A DNA stretch of 64,000 nt. It comes from an uncultured Ruminococcus sp. GTDB lineage: Bacteria > Bacillota > Clostridia > Oscillospirales > Ruminococcaceae. The notes below the pieces were generated by a model. It did no database searches. It was not told where the DNA came from and was given only the letters and a program-made list of their open reading frames with translations. The position numbers were made by a program, and so were the translations under genes. Positions 31,027 through 42,709 of this stretch are shown piece by piece; the stretch's first letter is position 1; every line of letters starts with the position of its first letter. The stretch lies in NCBI GenBank assembly GCA_947345935.1, contig CAMZZN010000002.1, positions 62,001-126,000 of the forward strand, given 5' to 3'.

Positions 31027-32115
31027 TCACTTTCTTGCATTATATTTTGTTCCGGTTAGAAAACATAGAATAGGTATTTTTATACTAATTTCACAACAAA
31101 CAAAGGTTGCCAAATAAGACAATAACATTGTAGTCATAAACAAGACAAAAGTTTTATTTCCAATAAAACCATATAATATGTACTGACATAAAACAACCCA
31201 TATAAAATGGTATATGTAAAAAAGGAATGACCTTTTGTTCATGTAATTTGATATTTTTCCATTAAAGTTCAAATGTTTTTTTCCCAGTCCTATTAAAGCA
31301 ATTATCATAATCCACTCGGATATATATTTAGTAATGAAATTAAGAAGAACGGATTCTTTTTTTATCCAAATAAAGAAATACACATTTAAAATAGTTGCTT
31401 CTAACCCAATACCGAACAGCCACCTACTATTCTTCTGTACTGTACTTATTATCCTTTCATCAGCAAATACGTAATAACCCAGCATAAAGAGATAGGTATA
31501 TTCTACAAGGCTTTTTCCACCTATGGAAAGTAACTCATTTAAGAACGGTAGAGGTAATCCCAAAACACATACAAGCCAAAATGGGATTGTTGCTTCTGTT
31601 TTCGAAACGAATTTTTTAGATAGGGTTATTATCTCAACACACACAATAGAAATAATCAACAGATATAATATAAACCAGAACTGTCCTAACGAAAATCCTC
31701 CATCTGCACCTGTTAAATCCGTATATTTTGTAAAAAATACAACATAATGTTGCAAAAAACTGCCATGGTAAGAACAATTAAACTTATCAGCTATATATGT
31801 CATAATTGGCATTAAAGAAAGCGTTCCAAACAAAAACGGAATAAACAATCTTTTAACTCGCTCAACCAAATATTGCTTTTTTGTTCTCTTTTGCAATGCA
31901 AATTTCGTACTTATTCCTGACAACACAAATATCAAAGGCATAAAAAAAGGACTAAAAAATACAACGATGCTGCTAATCAACCTGTTTGCTTCAAAGAAAA
32001 CATAATTGGCTTCACCCCAAGTATTCCACGCCATTGCAGTGTGATATGGTATAAGTATTAAAAGTATTATCCATCTTAAATTGTCAATATAATGCTTTCG
32101 TATATTTGAAGTCAT
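31027..32115 (-). CDS. Acyltransferase family 3 membrane protein
   Basis: YIDNLRWIILLILIPYHTAMAWN N-terminal motif, multiple TM helices, FLFYIYHFIWVVLCQYI C-terminus; AT-rich composition. Confidence 0.88.
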   Translation of the reverse strand: MTSNIRKHYIDNLRWIILLILIPYHTAMAWNTWGEANYVFFEANRLISSIVVFFSPFFMPLIFVLSGISTKFALQKRTKKQYLVERVKRLFIPFLFGTLSLMPIMTYIADKFNCSYHGSFLQHYVVFFTKYTDLTGADGGFSLGQFWFILYLLIISIVCVEIITLSKKFVSKTEATIPFWLVCVLGLPLPFLNELLSIGGKSLVEYTYLFMLGYYVFADERIISTVQKNSRWLFGIGLEATILNVYFFIWIKKESVLLNFITKYISEWIMIIALIGLGKKHLNFNGKISNYMNKRSFLFYIYHFIWVVLCQYILYGFIGNKTFVLFMTTMLLSYLATFVCCEISIKIPILCFLTGTKYNARK

Positions 32116-32146
32116 ATCCTCCCATCACCAATTTTGAATTTATATG

Positions 32147-32175
32147 CGGCGTCTGACTAATTTAGTCAGACGCCG
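32147..32175. repeat. Copy 2 of 29-bp palindromic terminator stem
   Basis: Identical to 30844-30872. Confidence 0.95.
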
Positions 32176-32193
32176 TTTTCAAGGAATCATTCA

Positions 32194-32595
32194 TTAATTC
32201 TTTTTAAAGCCGAGAATTTTTACTGCGGCTACGGGATTGCCTGCTTCGTCACTTACACTCACGTTGTAGCAGCACGTGGTTCTGCCGTCTTTTATAAGTT
32301 CGGTTTCAGCAATGATGCGTTTAGTTTTTGGAGTGCCTACAAAAGAAATGTCTGTGTTTATAGATACCGTGCCGATCTTCTGCCAGTTGGCAGCGACAGC
32401 AAAGGCAAAATCAGCCAGTGTAAAGTATACGCCGCCCATAATGCCTCCGGCAGCGTTTTTGTGATGCTCGCTGACAGTAAGGCTGACCTTTGCATAATGT
32501 TCTCCGACTTCGTCGATAACAGCTCCGGCTTCCGTTGCAAAGCGGTCGTTTTTGAATACTTCACGGATTCGCTCAAGTTCCTCCGGGGATACCAT
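32194..32595 (-). CDS. PaaI family hotdog-fold thioesterase
   Basis: KNAAGGIMGGVYFTLADFAFAVAAN motif, 133 aa. Confidence 0.88.
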   Translation of the reverse strand: MVSPEELERIREVFKNDRFATEAGAVIDEVGEHYAKVSLTVSEHHKNAAGGIMGGVYFTLADFAFAVAANWQKIGTVSINTDISFVGTPKTKRIIAETELIKDGRTTCCYNVSVSDEAGNPVAAVKILGFKKN

Positions 32596-32608
32596 ATAGT
32601 TCCCCTCC

Positions 32609-33361
32609 TCAGTCTAAAACGGCGGACATATCGTAAAGTCCGGGTTCCTGATCTTTCAGGAAAACGGCGGCGTTTATTGAGCCTTCAGCGAAAACCGTTT
32701 TTGAAGCGGCAGAGTGCGAAAGCGTGATTACTTCGTCATGTCCGGCAAAGATAACGTCGTGTTCGCCTACGATAGTTCCTCCACGGATAGCGTGCATACC
32801 GATTTCCGACTTTTCACGTTTCTGACGGCGTGAATGACGGTCATATACGTAGTGCTTTGAGTTGCCAAGGGTTTCGTTGACAGCGTCAGCCAGCATGATG
32901 GCTGTACCGCTCGGAGCGTCAATTTTCTGATTATGGTGCTTTTCAACGATCTCTATATCAAACTGACCTCCCAGAACGGAAGCAGCCTTTTTGGCAAGCT
33001 GTACAAGCAGATTGATACCCAAGGACATATTGAAAGTAAAGAAAACGGGGATCTGCTCAGAAGCGTCTTTGATTTTTGCGACCTGTTCCTCGCTGTATCC
33101 TGTAGAAGCAACAACAAGCGGAACTCCTGTTGACAGGCAGTAGTCAAGAAGTCCGTCAAGAGAGGCAGGGTTGGAAAAGTCGATTATAACATCAGGCTTT
33201 ATTGGAAGTTTTGCAGGGGAATCCACAATGGGAAAGTTGGCGTACTGCTGTGTGTACAGATCGATTCCGGCAGTGACAGTACAATCGTCACGATTCTGGA
33301 CACAGCTGTAAATGGTTTTGCCCATTTTTCCGTTAGCGCCGCATATAGCAATATTTGTCAT
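32609..33361 (-). CDS. dapB: 4-hydroxy-tetrahydrodipicolinate reductase
   Basis: GANGKMGKTI, EKHHNQKIDAPSGTA motifs. Confidence 0.96.
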   Translation of the reverse strand: MTNIAICGANGKMGKTIYSCVQNRDDCTVTAGIDLYTQQYANFPIVDSPAKLPIKPDVIIDFSNPASLDGLLDYCLSTGVPLVVASTGYSEEQVAKIKDASEQIPVFFTFNMSLGINLLVQLAKKAASVLGGQFDIEIVEKHHNQKIDAPSGTAIMLADAVNETLGNSKHYVYDRHSRRQKREKSEIGMHAIRGGTIVGEHDVIFAGHDEVITLSHSAASKTVFAEGSINAAVFLKDQEPGLYDMSAVLD

Positions 33362-33434
33362 GTTTTACACTCCTATTTTTTGATATCACAGTATTCGGAA
33401 CCTGTCTCTTAAGACGGATTCTTATGGTAAATGA

Positions 33435-34325
33435 TTATTTGATAAGACCATGCTTTTCCATAGAAGCACGAAGTACAGCCTTATGTTCCTCGGACATTTC
33501 ACAGAGAGGAAGTCTGCACGGTCCTGCGCCCATGCCCATCATATTTACGGCTGCCTTTACGGGAATGGGATTTACTTCTATAAACAGGTTGTTTATAAGA
33601 TCAAGATATTTTATCTGAAGCTTTGCAGCCTCGGCAAAATTATTGTCAAGGCAGAGTTGCACCATATCGTGCGTCTCTTTCGGAAGAACATGGGAAAGTA
33701 CGGAAATTACGCCCTTTCCGCCAAGAGACATGATAGGTACAATCATATCGTCGTTGCCGCTGTAAACGTCGATCATATCGCCGCATTCTGCAATAAGCTT
33801 AGCGGCATAGCTGATATTTCCGCTCGCCTCCTTGACTGCCACGATATTTGGATGCTTTGCAAGCTCCTTAACGGTGGCAACATCCATGTTCATGCCTGTT
33901 CTGCCGGGGATATTGTAAAGAATTATCGGAATATTGACAGCGTTTGCAACAGCAGTGAAATGAGCTATAAGACCGCTTTGAGTTGTTTTGTTGTAGTAGG
34001 GGGTGACAAGGAGAAGTCCGTCAGCGCCGACAGCCTCAGCTTCCTTTGAGAGTTCAACGGCATAGGATGTATCGTTGCTGCCCGTTCCTGCAATAACCGG
34101 GACACGTTGCGCTGTTCTTTCAACGGCAAAACGAATGCATTCAAGATGCTCTTCGTCCGTCATTGTAGAAGCTTCGCCTGTAGTACCGCAGATAACGACA
34201 GCGTCGGTGTGATTTTCTATCTGGAAGTCGATAAGTTCTCCCAGCTTTTCATAATTTATAGAACCGTCGGCGTTCATAGGGGTGATAATTGCTATAGCTG
34301 CGCCGGTAAAAATGGTATTCTTCAT
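33435..34325 (-). CDS. dapA: 4-hydroxy-tetrahydrodipicolinate synthase
   Basis: GTTGEASTMTDEEH, YNIPGRTGMNM, VKEASGN motifs. Confidence 0.96.
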   Translation of the reverse strand: MKNTIFTGAAIAIITPMNADGSINYEKLGELIDFQIENHTDAVVICGTTGEASTMTDEEHLECIRFAVERTAQRVPVIAGTGSNDTSYAVELSKEAEAVGADGLLLVTPYYNKTTQSGLIAHFTAVANAVNIPIILYNIPGRTGMNMDVATVKELAKHPNIVAVKEASGNISYAAKLIAECGDMIDVYSGNDDMIVPIMSLGGKGVISVLSHVLPKETHDMVQLCLDNNFAEAAKLQIKYLDLINNLFIEVNPIPVKAAVNMMGMGAGPCRLPLCEMSEEHKAVLRASMEKHGLIK

Positions 34326-34364
34326 AAATAAGTTCCTTTCATATATGCGGACGTTTATCAGAAA

Positions 34365-35444
34365 TCAGTCGAAGTATCCCTTAGCTGCAAGAAGCTCGGC
34401 AAGAAGCACGCCGCCGCCTGCCGCACCTCTTAATGTGTTGTGTGAGAGACAAACAAACTTGTAGTCGTACTGTGTATCTTCACGGAGACGTCCTGCGGAA
34501 ACTGCCATGCCTCCTTCAAGGTTTCTGTCAAGCTTAGACTGCGGACGGTTGTCGTCCTCAAAATAGTGGATAAACTGCTTCGGAGCGCTGGGGAGTTTAA
34601 GTTCCTGGGGAACACCCTTGAAATCAGCCCAGAGCTGAAGTATCTCTTCCCTGGATGGTTTGTTTTCAAAGCTTACGAAAACAGCGGCTGTATGACCGTC
34701 TGAAACGGGAACACGGAGACACTGCGTCGTGATAGAGGGCGTCTCAGCCTTGACGATCTCATTGCCCTTGATCTCTCCCCATACTTTGAGAGGTTCCTGC
34801 TCGGATTTTTCCTCCTCGCCGCCGATAAACGGAATAAGGTTATCTACCATTTCAGGCCATGTCTCAAAGTTCTTTCCGGCGCCGGAAATAGCCTGATATG
34901 TACAGGCAAGAACATTTTTGAGACCGAACTTTCTCAGGGGATGAAGCGCCGGAACGTAACTCTGGATCGAGCAGTTTGATTTAACGGCGATAAAGCCCTT
35001 CTTGGTGCCGAGACGCTCTCTCTGAGCTTTGATGATCTCAATGTGATCCGGGTTTATTTCCGGAACAACCATTGGAACGTCCGGAGTGAATCTGTGGGCG
35101 GAGTTGTTGGAAACGATAGGACATTCAGCTTTTGCGTATGCTTCTTCGAGTGCCTTTATTTCATCTTTTTTCATATCGACGGCGCAGAAGCAGAAGTCTA
35201 CCATTCCGGCGATCTTGTCAATATCCGACGTTGCGTCCATAAGGATCATATCTTTCATGGATTCGGGCATTGGAACTGCCATTTTCCAGCGGTTGCCAGC
35301 GGCTTCCTGATATGTCTGTCCGGCGCTTCTTGGTGAAGCGGCAAGAACCTTGACGCTGAACCAGGGATGATTTTCAAGCAGGGTAGCAAATCTCTGACCT
35401 ACCATGCCCGTTGCGCCGATAATACCAACATTGTACTGTTTCAT
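34365..35444 (-). CDS. asd: Aspartate-semialdehyde dehydrogenase
   Basis: GATGMVGQRF, SNCSIQSY active-site region; start ATG 35442-35444. Confidence 0.95.
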   Translation of the reverse strand: MKQYNVGIIGATGMVGQRFATLLENHPWFSVKVLAASPRSAGQTYQEAAGNRWKMAVPMPESMKDMILMDATSDIDKIAGMVDFCFCAVDMKKDEIKALEEAYAKAECPIVSNNSAHRFTPDVPMVVPEINPDHIEIIKAQRERLGTKKGFIAVKSNCSIQSYVPALHPLRKFGLKNVLACTYQAISGAGKNFETWPEMVDNLIPFIGGEEEKSEQEPLKVWGEIKGNEIVKAETPSITTQCLRVPVSDGHTAAVFVSFENKPSREEILQLWADFKGVPQELKLPSAPKQFIHYFEDDNRPQSKLDRNLEGGMAVSAGRLREDTQYDYKFVCLSHNTLRGAAGGGVLLAELLAAKGYFD

Positions 35445-35481
35445 AAATGATCTCCTTTTATAAAAAATTACTGAAAATAAC

Positions 35482-35504
35482 AAAAACCGGTTGCAAACCG
35501 GTTC
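35482..35504 (-). terminator. Terminator of the lysine riboswitch expression platform
   Basis: minus strand GAACCGGTTTGCAACCGGTTTTTG. Confidence 0.8.
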
Positions 35505-35529
35505 ATCATACGTTATAATAGAAATATTG

Positions 35530-35712
35530 ACATCGGTATAAACAATGCCGATAGCTCTCCACCATAAAGCATGATGACAGTCGCAGACCTGTTGAGCCTG
35601 TGACCAGAACTGAATTTACCGGAGACAGTCCTTCGGCGGAATTGCCTTTCATCGGACTTCAAAGGAACGGTCATCCTCTGTCCGCTTACTGATCGCATCC
35701 GCACCTCTACCT
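35530..35712 (-). ncRNA. Lysine riboswitch (L box)
   Basis: minus strand AGGTAGAGGTGCGGATGCGATCAGTA...GTCCGATGAAAGG...GCCGAAGGACTG...GTGGAGAGCTATCGGC, upstream of asd-dapA-dapB. Confidence 0.93.
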
Positions 35713-35719
35713 TGTTACT

Positions 35720-35748
35720 ATAATAGCACTTAATTTTTGATATGTCAA
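35720..35748 (-). promoter_or_regulatory. Predicted promoter of asd-dapAB (TTGACA-17-TATTAT)
   Basis: minus strand -35 at 35743-35748, -10 at 35720-35725. Confidence 0.8.
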
Positions 35749-35792
35749 GAGTTTTTTTACATAATTGCAAATTAAACGAAAAGGAGAATTCC

Positions 35793-36824
35793 ATGCAAAT
35801 TTTAAAATCTGATTTTTATTATGATCTTCCCGAAGAGCTTATAGCTCAGACGCCGGTGGAGCCGAGAAGCGCTTCCCGGATGATGTGCGTTGACCGCCGA
35901 ACCGGAGAGGTCAGCCACGACCGCTTCTATAATCTATGCGATCATCTGCGGGAAGGTGATTTGCTTGTAATGAACGATTCCCGTGTTATTCCCGCCAGAC
36001 TGTACGGAGAGAAGATCGGGAACGGTACGTTTATCGAGTTCCTGCTGCTGGAGCAAAAGGGCGATAAAGTCTGGGAGATAATCTGCCGTCCCGGCAAAAA
36101 GGCAAAGGTCGGCACAAGGTTCAGCTTCGGCGGCGGACGTCTTATTGCCGAGGTCATTGAAGTCAAAGACGACGGAAACAGAATAGTCCGATTTGAGTGT
36201 GAGGGGAATTTCTTTACCGCTCTTGACGATGTGGGACAGATGCCTCTGCCTCCGTACATTACGGCAAAATTGGAGGACAAGGAACGTTATCAGACTGTTT
36301 ATTCCAGAGAACTCGGCTCTGCCGCCGCCCCCACAGCAGGACTTCACTTCACGCCTGAGCTTCTCGACAAGCTTCATGGAATGGGCGTAAAGACGGCGTT
36401 TGTAACTCTTCATGTGGGACTTGGAACTTTCCGTCCGGTAAAAGAAGATAATGTTCTGGATCATAAGATGCACAGCGAACATTATCATCTTCCGAAAGAA
36501 ACAGCCGATCTTATCAACGAGACAAAGGCGAAAGGAGGACGTGTTATTGCCGTCGGAACTACATCCTGCCGGACTCTTGAAAGCGTGGCAAGCTTTTACA
36601 ATGAGATCGCAGAACATGAGGGATATACGGATATCTTCATTTATCCCGGCTATGAATTCAAATGCATTGACGGACTTATAACCAATTTTCATCTGCCTGA
36701 GAGTACGCTTATCATGTTGGTATCGGCGTTTATGGGCTATGATAATACGATGAATGCATACAAAAAAGCCGTTGAGGAGCGTTACCGCTTTTTCAGTTTT
36801 GGAGATTCTATGTGTATTTTGTAA
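35793..36824 (+). CDS. queA: S-adenosylmethionine:tRNA ribosyltransferase-isomerase
   Basis: [46 protein letters not shown]; start after AAGGAG. Confidence 0.97.
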   Translation: MQILKSDFYYDLPEELIAQTPVEPRSASRMMCVDRRTGEVSHDRFYNLCDHLREGDLLVMNDSRVIPARLYGEKIGNGTFIEFLLLEQKGDKVWEIICRPGKKAKVGTRFSFGGGRLIAEVIEVKDDGNRIVRFECEGNFFTALDDVGQMPLPPYITAKLEDKERYQTVYSRELGSAAAPTAGLHFTPELLDKLHGMGVKTAFVTLHVGLGTFRPVKEDNVLDHKMHSEHYHLPKETADLINETKAKGGRVIAVGTTSCRTLESVASFYNEIAEHEGYTDIFIYPGYEFKCIDGLITNFHLPESTLIMLVSAFMGYDNTMNAYKKAVEERYRFFSFGDSMCIL

Positions 36825-36837
36825 AGGAGCATTGCAA

Positions 36838-37212
36838 ATGGATATTTCAGTATTTTTTAGGAGTATAGTCGAGAACGACCCGGCACGGGTGATCGTCTGC
36901 GACCTTGGGCATAAGATAATCTATATGAATCCGGCGGCTTCCGCATTTTATGAGAGGAAAGGGGTTCATCTTCTCGGCAGCTCGCTTCTCGACTGCCACA
37001 GCGGAGAATCGAACGGCAAGATAAAAGCCGTTGTAAGGTGGTTCGGTGAAAGCCGTGATAACAACAGAGTTTTCACGTTTCATAATTCGAAAGAAAATAA
37101 GGACGTCTATATGATGGCTCTCCGTGACGAAAGCGGCAGGCTTATCGGCTACTACGAGAAGCATGAGCACCGTACGCCGGAAACGGACGAACCATATAAG
37201 GATATAAAATAA
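36838..37212 (+). CDS. Small stand-alone PAS-domain protein
   Basis: PARVIVCDLGHKIIYMNPAASAFYERKGVHLLGSSLLDCH...ALRDESGRLIGYYEKHE; start ATG 36838 after AAAGGAG. Confidence 0.8.
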   Translation: MDISVFFRSIVENDPARVIVCDLGHKIIYMNPAASAFYERKGVHLLGSSLLDCHSGESNGKIKAVVRWFGESRDNNRVFTFHNSKENKDVYMMALRDESGRLIGYYEKHEHRTPETDEPYKDIK

Positions 37213-38352
<1,140 letters not shown>

Positions 38353-38362
38353 GGTGATTTGT

Positions 38363-39013
38363 GTGATAACAGCAATTTTTGATCTTGACGGCACTCTTGC
38401 CGATACATTGCAGGATCTTGCCGACGCTGTGAATTACGGTCTGAAAGAACTCGGATGTCCTATACATTCCGTAGAAAGCTATAAGCAAATGGTGGGAAAC
38501 GGAGCACGGAAGCTGTGTGTTCGTGCGCTTCCGGATGACGTCAGTGACAGGGCGGGGGAACTTTACAATATATTTTGCTGCCGCTACGGAGGCCATTATC
38601 TGGATCATACCCGGCTATATGACGGAATTGCGGAAACGATAAAAATCCTTTCCAAGTCCGGAGTGAGGCTTGCAGTGGCTACAAATAAGCCGCAGGACGC
38701 CGCCAGAAAGATAATTGCCGCACTTCTTCCGGAAGCAGGTTTTTTCAAGGTGCTGGGCGGCTGTGATGAACGTCCGAAAAAGCCTGATCCTACTGTGATA
38801 AGAGAGATACTTGACGGGCTTCCGGATAATAACAGGGTCTACATGATAGGCGACAGCAATGTGGATATACGGACGGCAAAAAATTCCGGGATTGTTTCCA
38901 TAGGATGCGTATGGGGATTCCGTGGACGGCAGGAGCTCGAAGCGGAGGGGGCTGCGTTTATTGCAGAAAAGCCGCAGGATATCGCTGAAATAATACTTGG
39001 GCGGAAAGTATGA
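38363..39013 (+). CDS. HAD-superfamily hydrolase, phosphoglycolate phosphatase-like
   Basis: VITAIFDLDGTLADTLQDLADAVNYGL; MIGDSNVDIRTAKNSGI; GTG start. Confidence 0.88.
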   Translation: MITAIFDLDGTLADTLQDLADAVNYGLKELGCPIHSVESYKQMVGNGARKLCVRALPDDVSDRAGELYNIFCCRYGGHYLDHTRLYDGIAETIKILSKSGVRLAVATNKPQDAARKIIAALLPEAGFFKVLGGCDERPKKPDPTVIREILDGLPDNNRVYMIGDSNVDIRTAKNSGIVSIGCVWGFRGRQELEAEGAAFIAEKPQDIAEIILGRKV

Positions 39014-39148
39014 CAACGGCTCGTGCAATAATAAGTTTCGCAAGATGTGAAGTAGGTATTGACAAATGTGCTGATTTGCTGTAAAATATATTATATGTAT
39101 TTATATCTTAAAGAAATAATCATCAATACATGAAAAGGCGGTATACAA

Positions 39149-41908
39149 ATGGGTTTATTCAAAGGAATTTTCGGCGCTAACGGCTACAGCAACAGAGAGT
39201 TGAAGCGTATCGAACCTATTAAAAATAAAGTCCTTGCACTTGACGAGGAGTATCAGCAGCTTTCTGACGCTGAACTGAAGGAAAAAACTCAGGAATTCAA
39301 GGATAGGCTTGAGGACGGCGAGACACTTGACGATATTCTCCCCGAGGCTCTTGCAACGGTAAGGGAAGCAGCCTGGCGTGTTCTGGAAAAAAAGCCTTAT
39401 CCTGTACAGATCATCGGAGCTATCGTTCTTCATCAGGGACGTATAGCCGAAATGAAAACAGGTGAAGGAAAAACTCTCGTTGCCTGCGTTGCTTCGTACC
39501 TTAATGCCCTTTCCGGTCTTGGCGTTCATGTTGTAACGGTAAACGACTATCTTGCAAAAACTCAGGCTGAGGAGATGGGAAAAGTTCATCGCTGGCTGGG
39601 GCTTACTGTAGGATGCATCCTTCATGGTCTTACTAATGATGAAAGACGTGAAGCATATAACTGCGATGTGACATATGCAACAAACAACGAACTCGGATTC
39701 GATTATCTCCGTGACAATATGGTAACTCATAAGGAAGAACGTGTTCAGCGTGCTCCTAATTTTGCCATCGTGGACGAGGTCGATTCGATACTTATCGACG
39801 AAGCACGTACTCCTCTTATCATTTCCGGACGTGGGGACAAGTCTACGGATCTTTATTCAATAGTAGACCGCTTTGCCAAGACGCTTACGCCTACGACCGT
39901 TGTTGAAATGGACGACAAGGCAGACCAGGACGCTCTTAATGAGACAGCCGACTATATTATTGACGAAAAGGCAAAAACGGCAACTATCACTCAGCGAGGC
40001 GTAAAAAAGGCGGAGACTGCTTTCAATGTTGAAAACCTTATGGATCCTGACAATATGACGCTTCTTCACCATATCAACCAGGCCATAAAGGCAAACGGTA
40101 TTATGAGAAACGATATTGATTATGTTGTCAAGGACGGAGAAATTATAATCGTTGACGAATTCACAGGACGTCTTATGATGGGACGACGTTTCAATGACGG
40201 ACTTCATCAGGCAATCGAGGCAAAGGAAGGCGTAAAGATCAAGAGCGAGTCAAAAACCCTTGCAACGATCACTTTCCAGAATTTCTTCCGTCTTTATACA
40301 AAGCTTTCCGGAATGACCGGTACTGCTATGACCGAGGAAGCAGAGTTCAAGGAGATATATAAACTGGACGTTATCTCTATCCCGACAAATAAGCCTGTTA
40401 TAAGAATCGACCATAACGATCAGGTTTTCAGTTCTGAAAAGGGAAAGTATGCCGCTATCATAGAAAAGATCATTGAATGTCACGATAAAGGACAGCCTAT
40501 CCTTGTAGGTACGGTTTCCATTGAAAAATCTGAACTTCTTTCCGCTATGCTGAAAAGAAAGGGGGTTAAGCATGAAGTGCTTAATGCCAAGCAGCACGCC
40601 AAAGAAGCTGAGATCGTAGCGCAGGCAGGTAAGTACGGCGCTGTTACTATTGCCACAAATATGGCAGGACGTGGTACCGATATCATGCTGGGCGGAAACG
40701 CAGAATTTCTTGCAAGAGCAGAAATGAGAAAGCGTCAGATACCTGAGGAGATAATCACTGAGGCTATCGGTTTTGCAGATACTGATAATCAGGAAATTTT
40801 GCAGGCAAGAGAACTGTATCGCCAGCTTTACAATAAGTTTAACGAGGAAGTAAAGGAAAAGGCTGTAAAGGTCAAGGAAGCAGGCGGACTTTATATTCTT
40901 GGTACAGAGCGTCATGAATCAAGACGTATTGACAATCAGCTGCGTGGACGTTCGGGACGTCAGGGCGATGAGGGCGAAAGCTGCTTTTTCCTTTCGGTAG
41001 AGGATGATCTCATGCGAATCTTTGCCGGCGAGCGTCTTGAAAACATGATGAGAACACTTAATGTGGACGAAAGTATGCCTATTGAAAGCAAGCTTCTCAC
41101 AAAGATCATTGAATCCTCGCAGAAGAAAGTCGAAGGCAACAATTTCAGCATCAGAAAGAATGTACTTAATTACGATGACGTTATGAACACTCAGCGTGAG
41201 ATCATATATAAGCAGAGAGCGCAGGTTCTGGACGGAGAAGATCTCCACGAGAGCATTCTCAAGATGATGGAGGAGCTTATTACTACTACTGTCAATACCT
41301 ACCTTGTTGATGAAACGGTAAAGGAAGAATGGAATATCGTAGGTCTTAAGGATCATTTCCAGGGATGGCTCCTCGGACCGGAAGATCTGGAATTCACTGA
41401 TGAGGAGTTGGAGGATGTCACCAAGGAGGACATAATCGAAGCTCTTAGTGAAAAGGCAGGAGAGATCTACCAGGCTAAGGAAGAAGAATACGGCGAAGAG
41501 GTAATGCGTGAGCTTGAACGTGTTATTCTGCTTAAGGTTGTTGATACAAAGTGGATGGCTCACATCGACGATATGGAAGAACTGAAAAAAGGTATCGGAT
41601 TACGCTCCTACGGTCAGAAGAATCCTGTAATTGAGTACCGTTTCGAGGGATTTGAAATGTTCGACGCAATGGTTGAGGCTATCCGTGAGGATACTATCCA
41701 TATGCTTCTTACCGTAAAGGTGAGAAAGGACAGTATGCCGGAGCGTGAACAGGTTGCCAAGCCGGATGCTCCTAATGCCGGAGCAGGCGACGGCAGTTTT
41801 TCCAATCAGGCTAAGGCAAAGAAGATAAAAGATAATGATCCGTGTCCGTGCGGCAGCGGCAAGAAGTATAAGAAGTGCTGCAAGGCAAAGGATATGGAAA
41901 ATAAGTAA
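39149..41908 (+). CDS. secA: Preprotein translocase subunit SecA
   Basis: [32 protein letters not shown]-terminal [17 protein letters not shown]. Confidence 0.98.
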   Translation: MGLFKGIFGANGYSNRELKRIEPIKNKVLALDEEYQQLSDAELKEKTQEFKDRLEDGETLDDILPEALATVREAAWRVLEKKPYPVQIIGAIVLHQGRIAEMKTGEGKTLVACVASYLNALSGLGVHVVTVNDYLAKTQAEEMGKVHRWLGLTVGCILHGLTNDERREAYNCDVTYATNNELGFDYLRDNMVTHKEERVQRAPNFAIVDEVDSILIDEARTPLIISGRGDKSTDLYSIVDRFAKTLTPTTVVEMDDKADQDALNETADYIIDEKAKTATITQRGVKKAETAFNVENLMDPDNMTLLHHINQAIKANGIMRNDIDYVVKDGEIIIVDEFTGRLMMGRRFNDGLHQAIEAKEGVKIKSESKTLATITFQNFFRLYTKLSGMTGTAMTEEAEFKEIYKLDVISIPTNKPVIRIDHNDQVFSSEKGKYAAIIEKIIECHDKGQPILVGTVSIEKSELLSAMLKRKGVKHEVLNAKQHAKEAEIVAQAGKYGAVTIATNMAGRGTDIMLGGNAEFLARAEMRKRQIPEEIITEAIGFADTDNQEILQARELYRQLYNKFNEEVKEKAVKVKEAGGLYILGTERHESRRIDNQLRGRSGRQGDEGESCFFLSVEDDLMRIFAGERLENMMRTLNVDESMPIESKLLTKIIESSQKKVEGNNFSIRKNVLNYDDVMNTQREIIYKQRAQVLDGEDLHESILKMMEELITTTVNTYLVDETVKEEWNIVGLKDHFQGWLLGPEDLEFTDEELEDVTKEDIIEALSEKAGEIYQAKEEEYGEEVMRELERVILLKVVDTKWMAHIDDMEELKKGIGLRSYGQKNPVIEYRFEGFEMFDAMVEAIREDTIHMLLTVKVRKDSMPEREQVAKPDAPNAGAGDGSFSNQAKAKKIKDNDPCPCGSGKKYKKCCKAKDMENK

Positions 41909-41921
41909 TACTAAAGTTCAC

Positions 41922-41947
41922 AAAGGCGGATGCATAGTCCGCCTTTT
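41922..41947 (+). terminator. Intrinsic terminator after secA
   Basis: aaaggcggatgcatagtccgcctttt. Confidence 0.8.
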
Positions 41948-41974
41948 GTTGCAGAAGGGTCAGGTAAGGATCAG

Positions 41975-42691
41975 ATGAGAAAGTATTTTATTTTTCTGAT
42001 AGCAGCCGGAATCTTATCTGGATGTTCTGACAGAGAAAAAAGCTCTGCTTCAAGCGAAAAAGAAAAAGCTCCTGTTTCGGACATCAAAGGGGAAATAACA
42101 ATTCCGGAGACATCTGAATCCGCAGCTTTGAAAGATTCGGAGTATAAATTCAAAGTTGAAGACGCTGGCATCTTATATTACAACGGAGGTTCTGTTTTAC
42201 AGAAAATAGAGATCGACTGCACGGAACTTCTGAGAATGGCGGAAATTTATGATAAAGATCCGGCAAATCTGCTTGTTGTCAGTGATTTTGATTTCGACGG
42301 CTATGATGATCTTTTTGTGCCAAAAACAACGCTTGTGGCAAATATGCCGGGAACTTATTATCGTTTTAACCCCACAGTGAATTTTGATCCTTTTGAAAAA
42401 TGGGATGTGCTGAATGAAGTTGGTTTTCTGATGAAAGCCGACAGTGAAAACGGAATTTTACATTTTTCATTACGTGGCAGCGCTGTGGATCACGACTGGA
42501 TCATCTATAAATGGGAAAGCGGAAAACTCCAACCTGTTTCCCGTGAGCTTCAGTATATGAATGGCAGCGATATCTACATAGACTGCTTTGAATATGACAA
42601 TGACGGAAAAGAAACTCTTGTAAAAAGAAAACGTGCTGTTCTTGGAGAAAATAATGAATGGCTCGGTACGGAAGATGTTGAATTAAAGTGA
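41975..42691 (+). CDS. Hypothetical lipoprotein with D-rich repeat (DFDFDGYDDLFV)
   Basis: Signal MRKYFIFLIAAGILSGC lipobox. Confidence 0.75.
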   Translation: MRKYFIFLIAAGILSGCSDREKSSASSEKEKAPVSDIKGEITIPETSESAALKDSEYKFKVEDAGILYYNGGSVLQKIEIDCTELLRMAEIYDKDPANLLVVSDFDFDGYDDLFVPKTTLVANMPGTYYRFNPTVNFDPFEKWDVLNEVGFLMKADSENGILHFSLRGSAVDHDWIIYKWESGKLQPVSRELQYMNGSDIYIDCFEYDNDGKETLVKRKRAVLGENNEWLGTEDVELK

Positions 42692-42709
42692 AAGGAACTT
42701 ATCAATTAT

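Noticed and set aside
35513-35794. 93-aa minus-strand ORF upstream of asd
   Set aside because: Coincides with the lysine riboswitch aptamer; RNA structure explains the region
35934-36692. 252-aa antisense ORF in queA
   Set aside because: Shadow ORF of queA
40250-41563. 221-aa and 214-aa antisense ORFs in secA
   Set aside because: Shadow ORFs of secA; no independent signals
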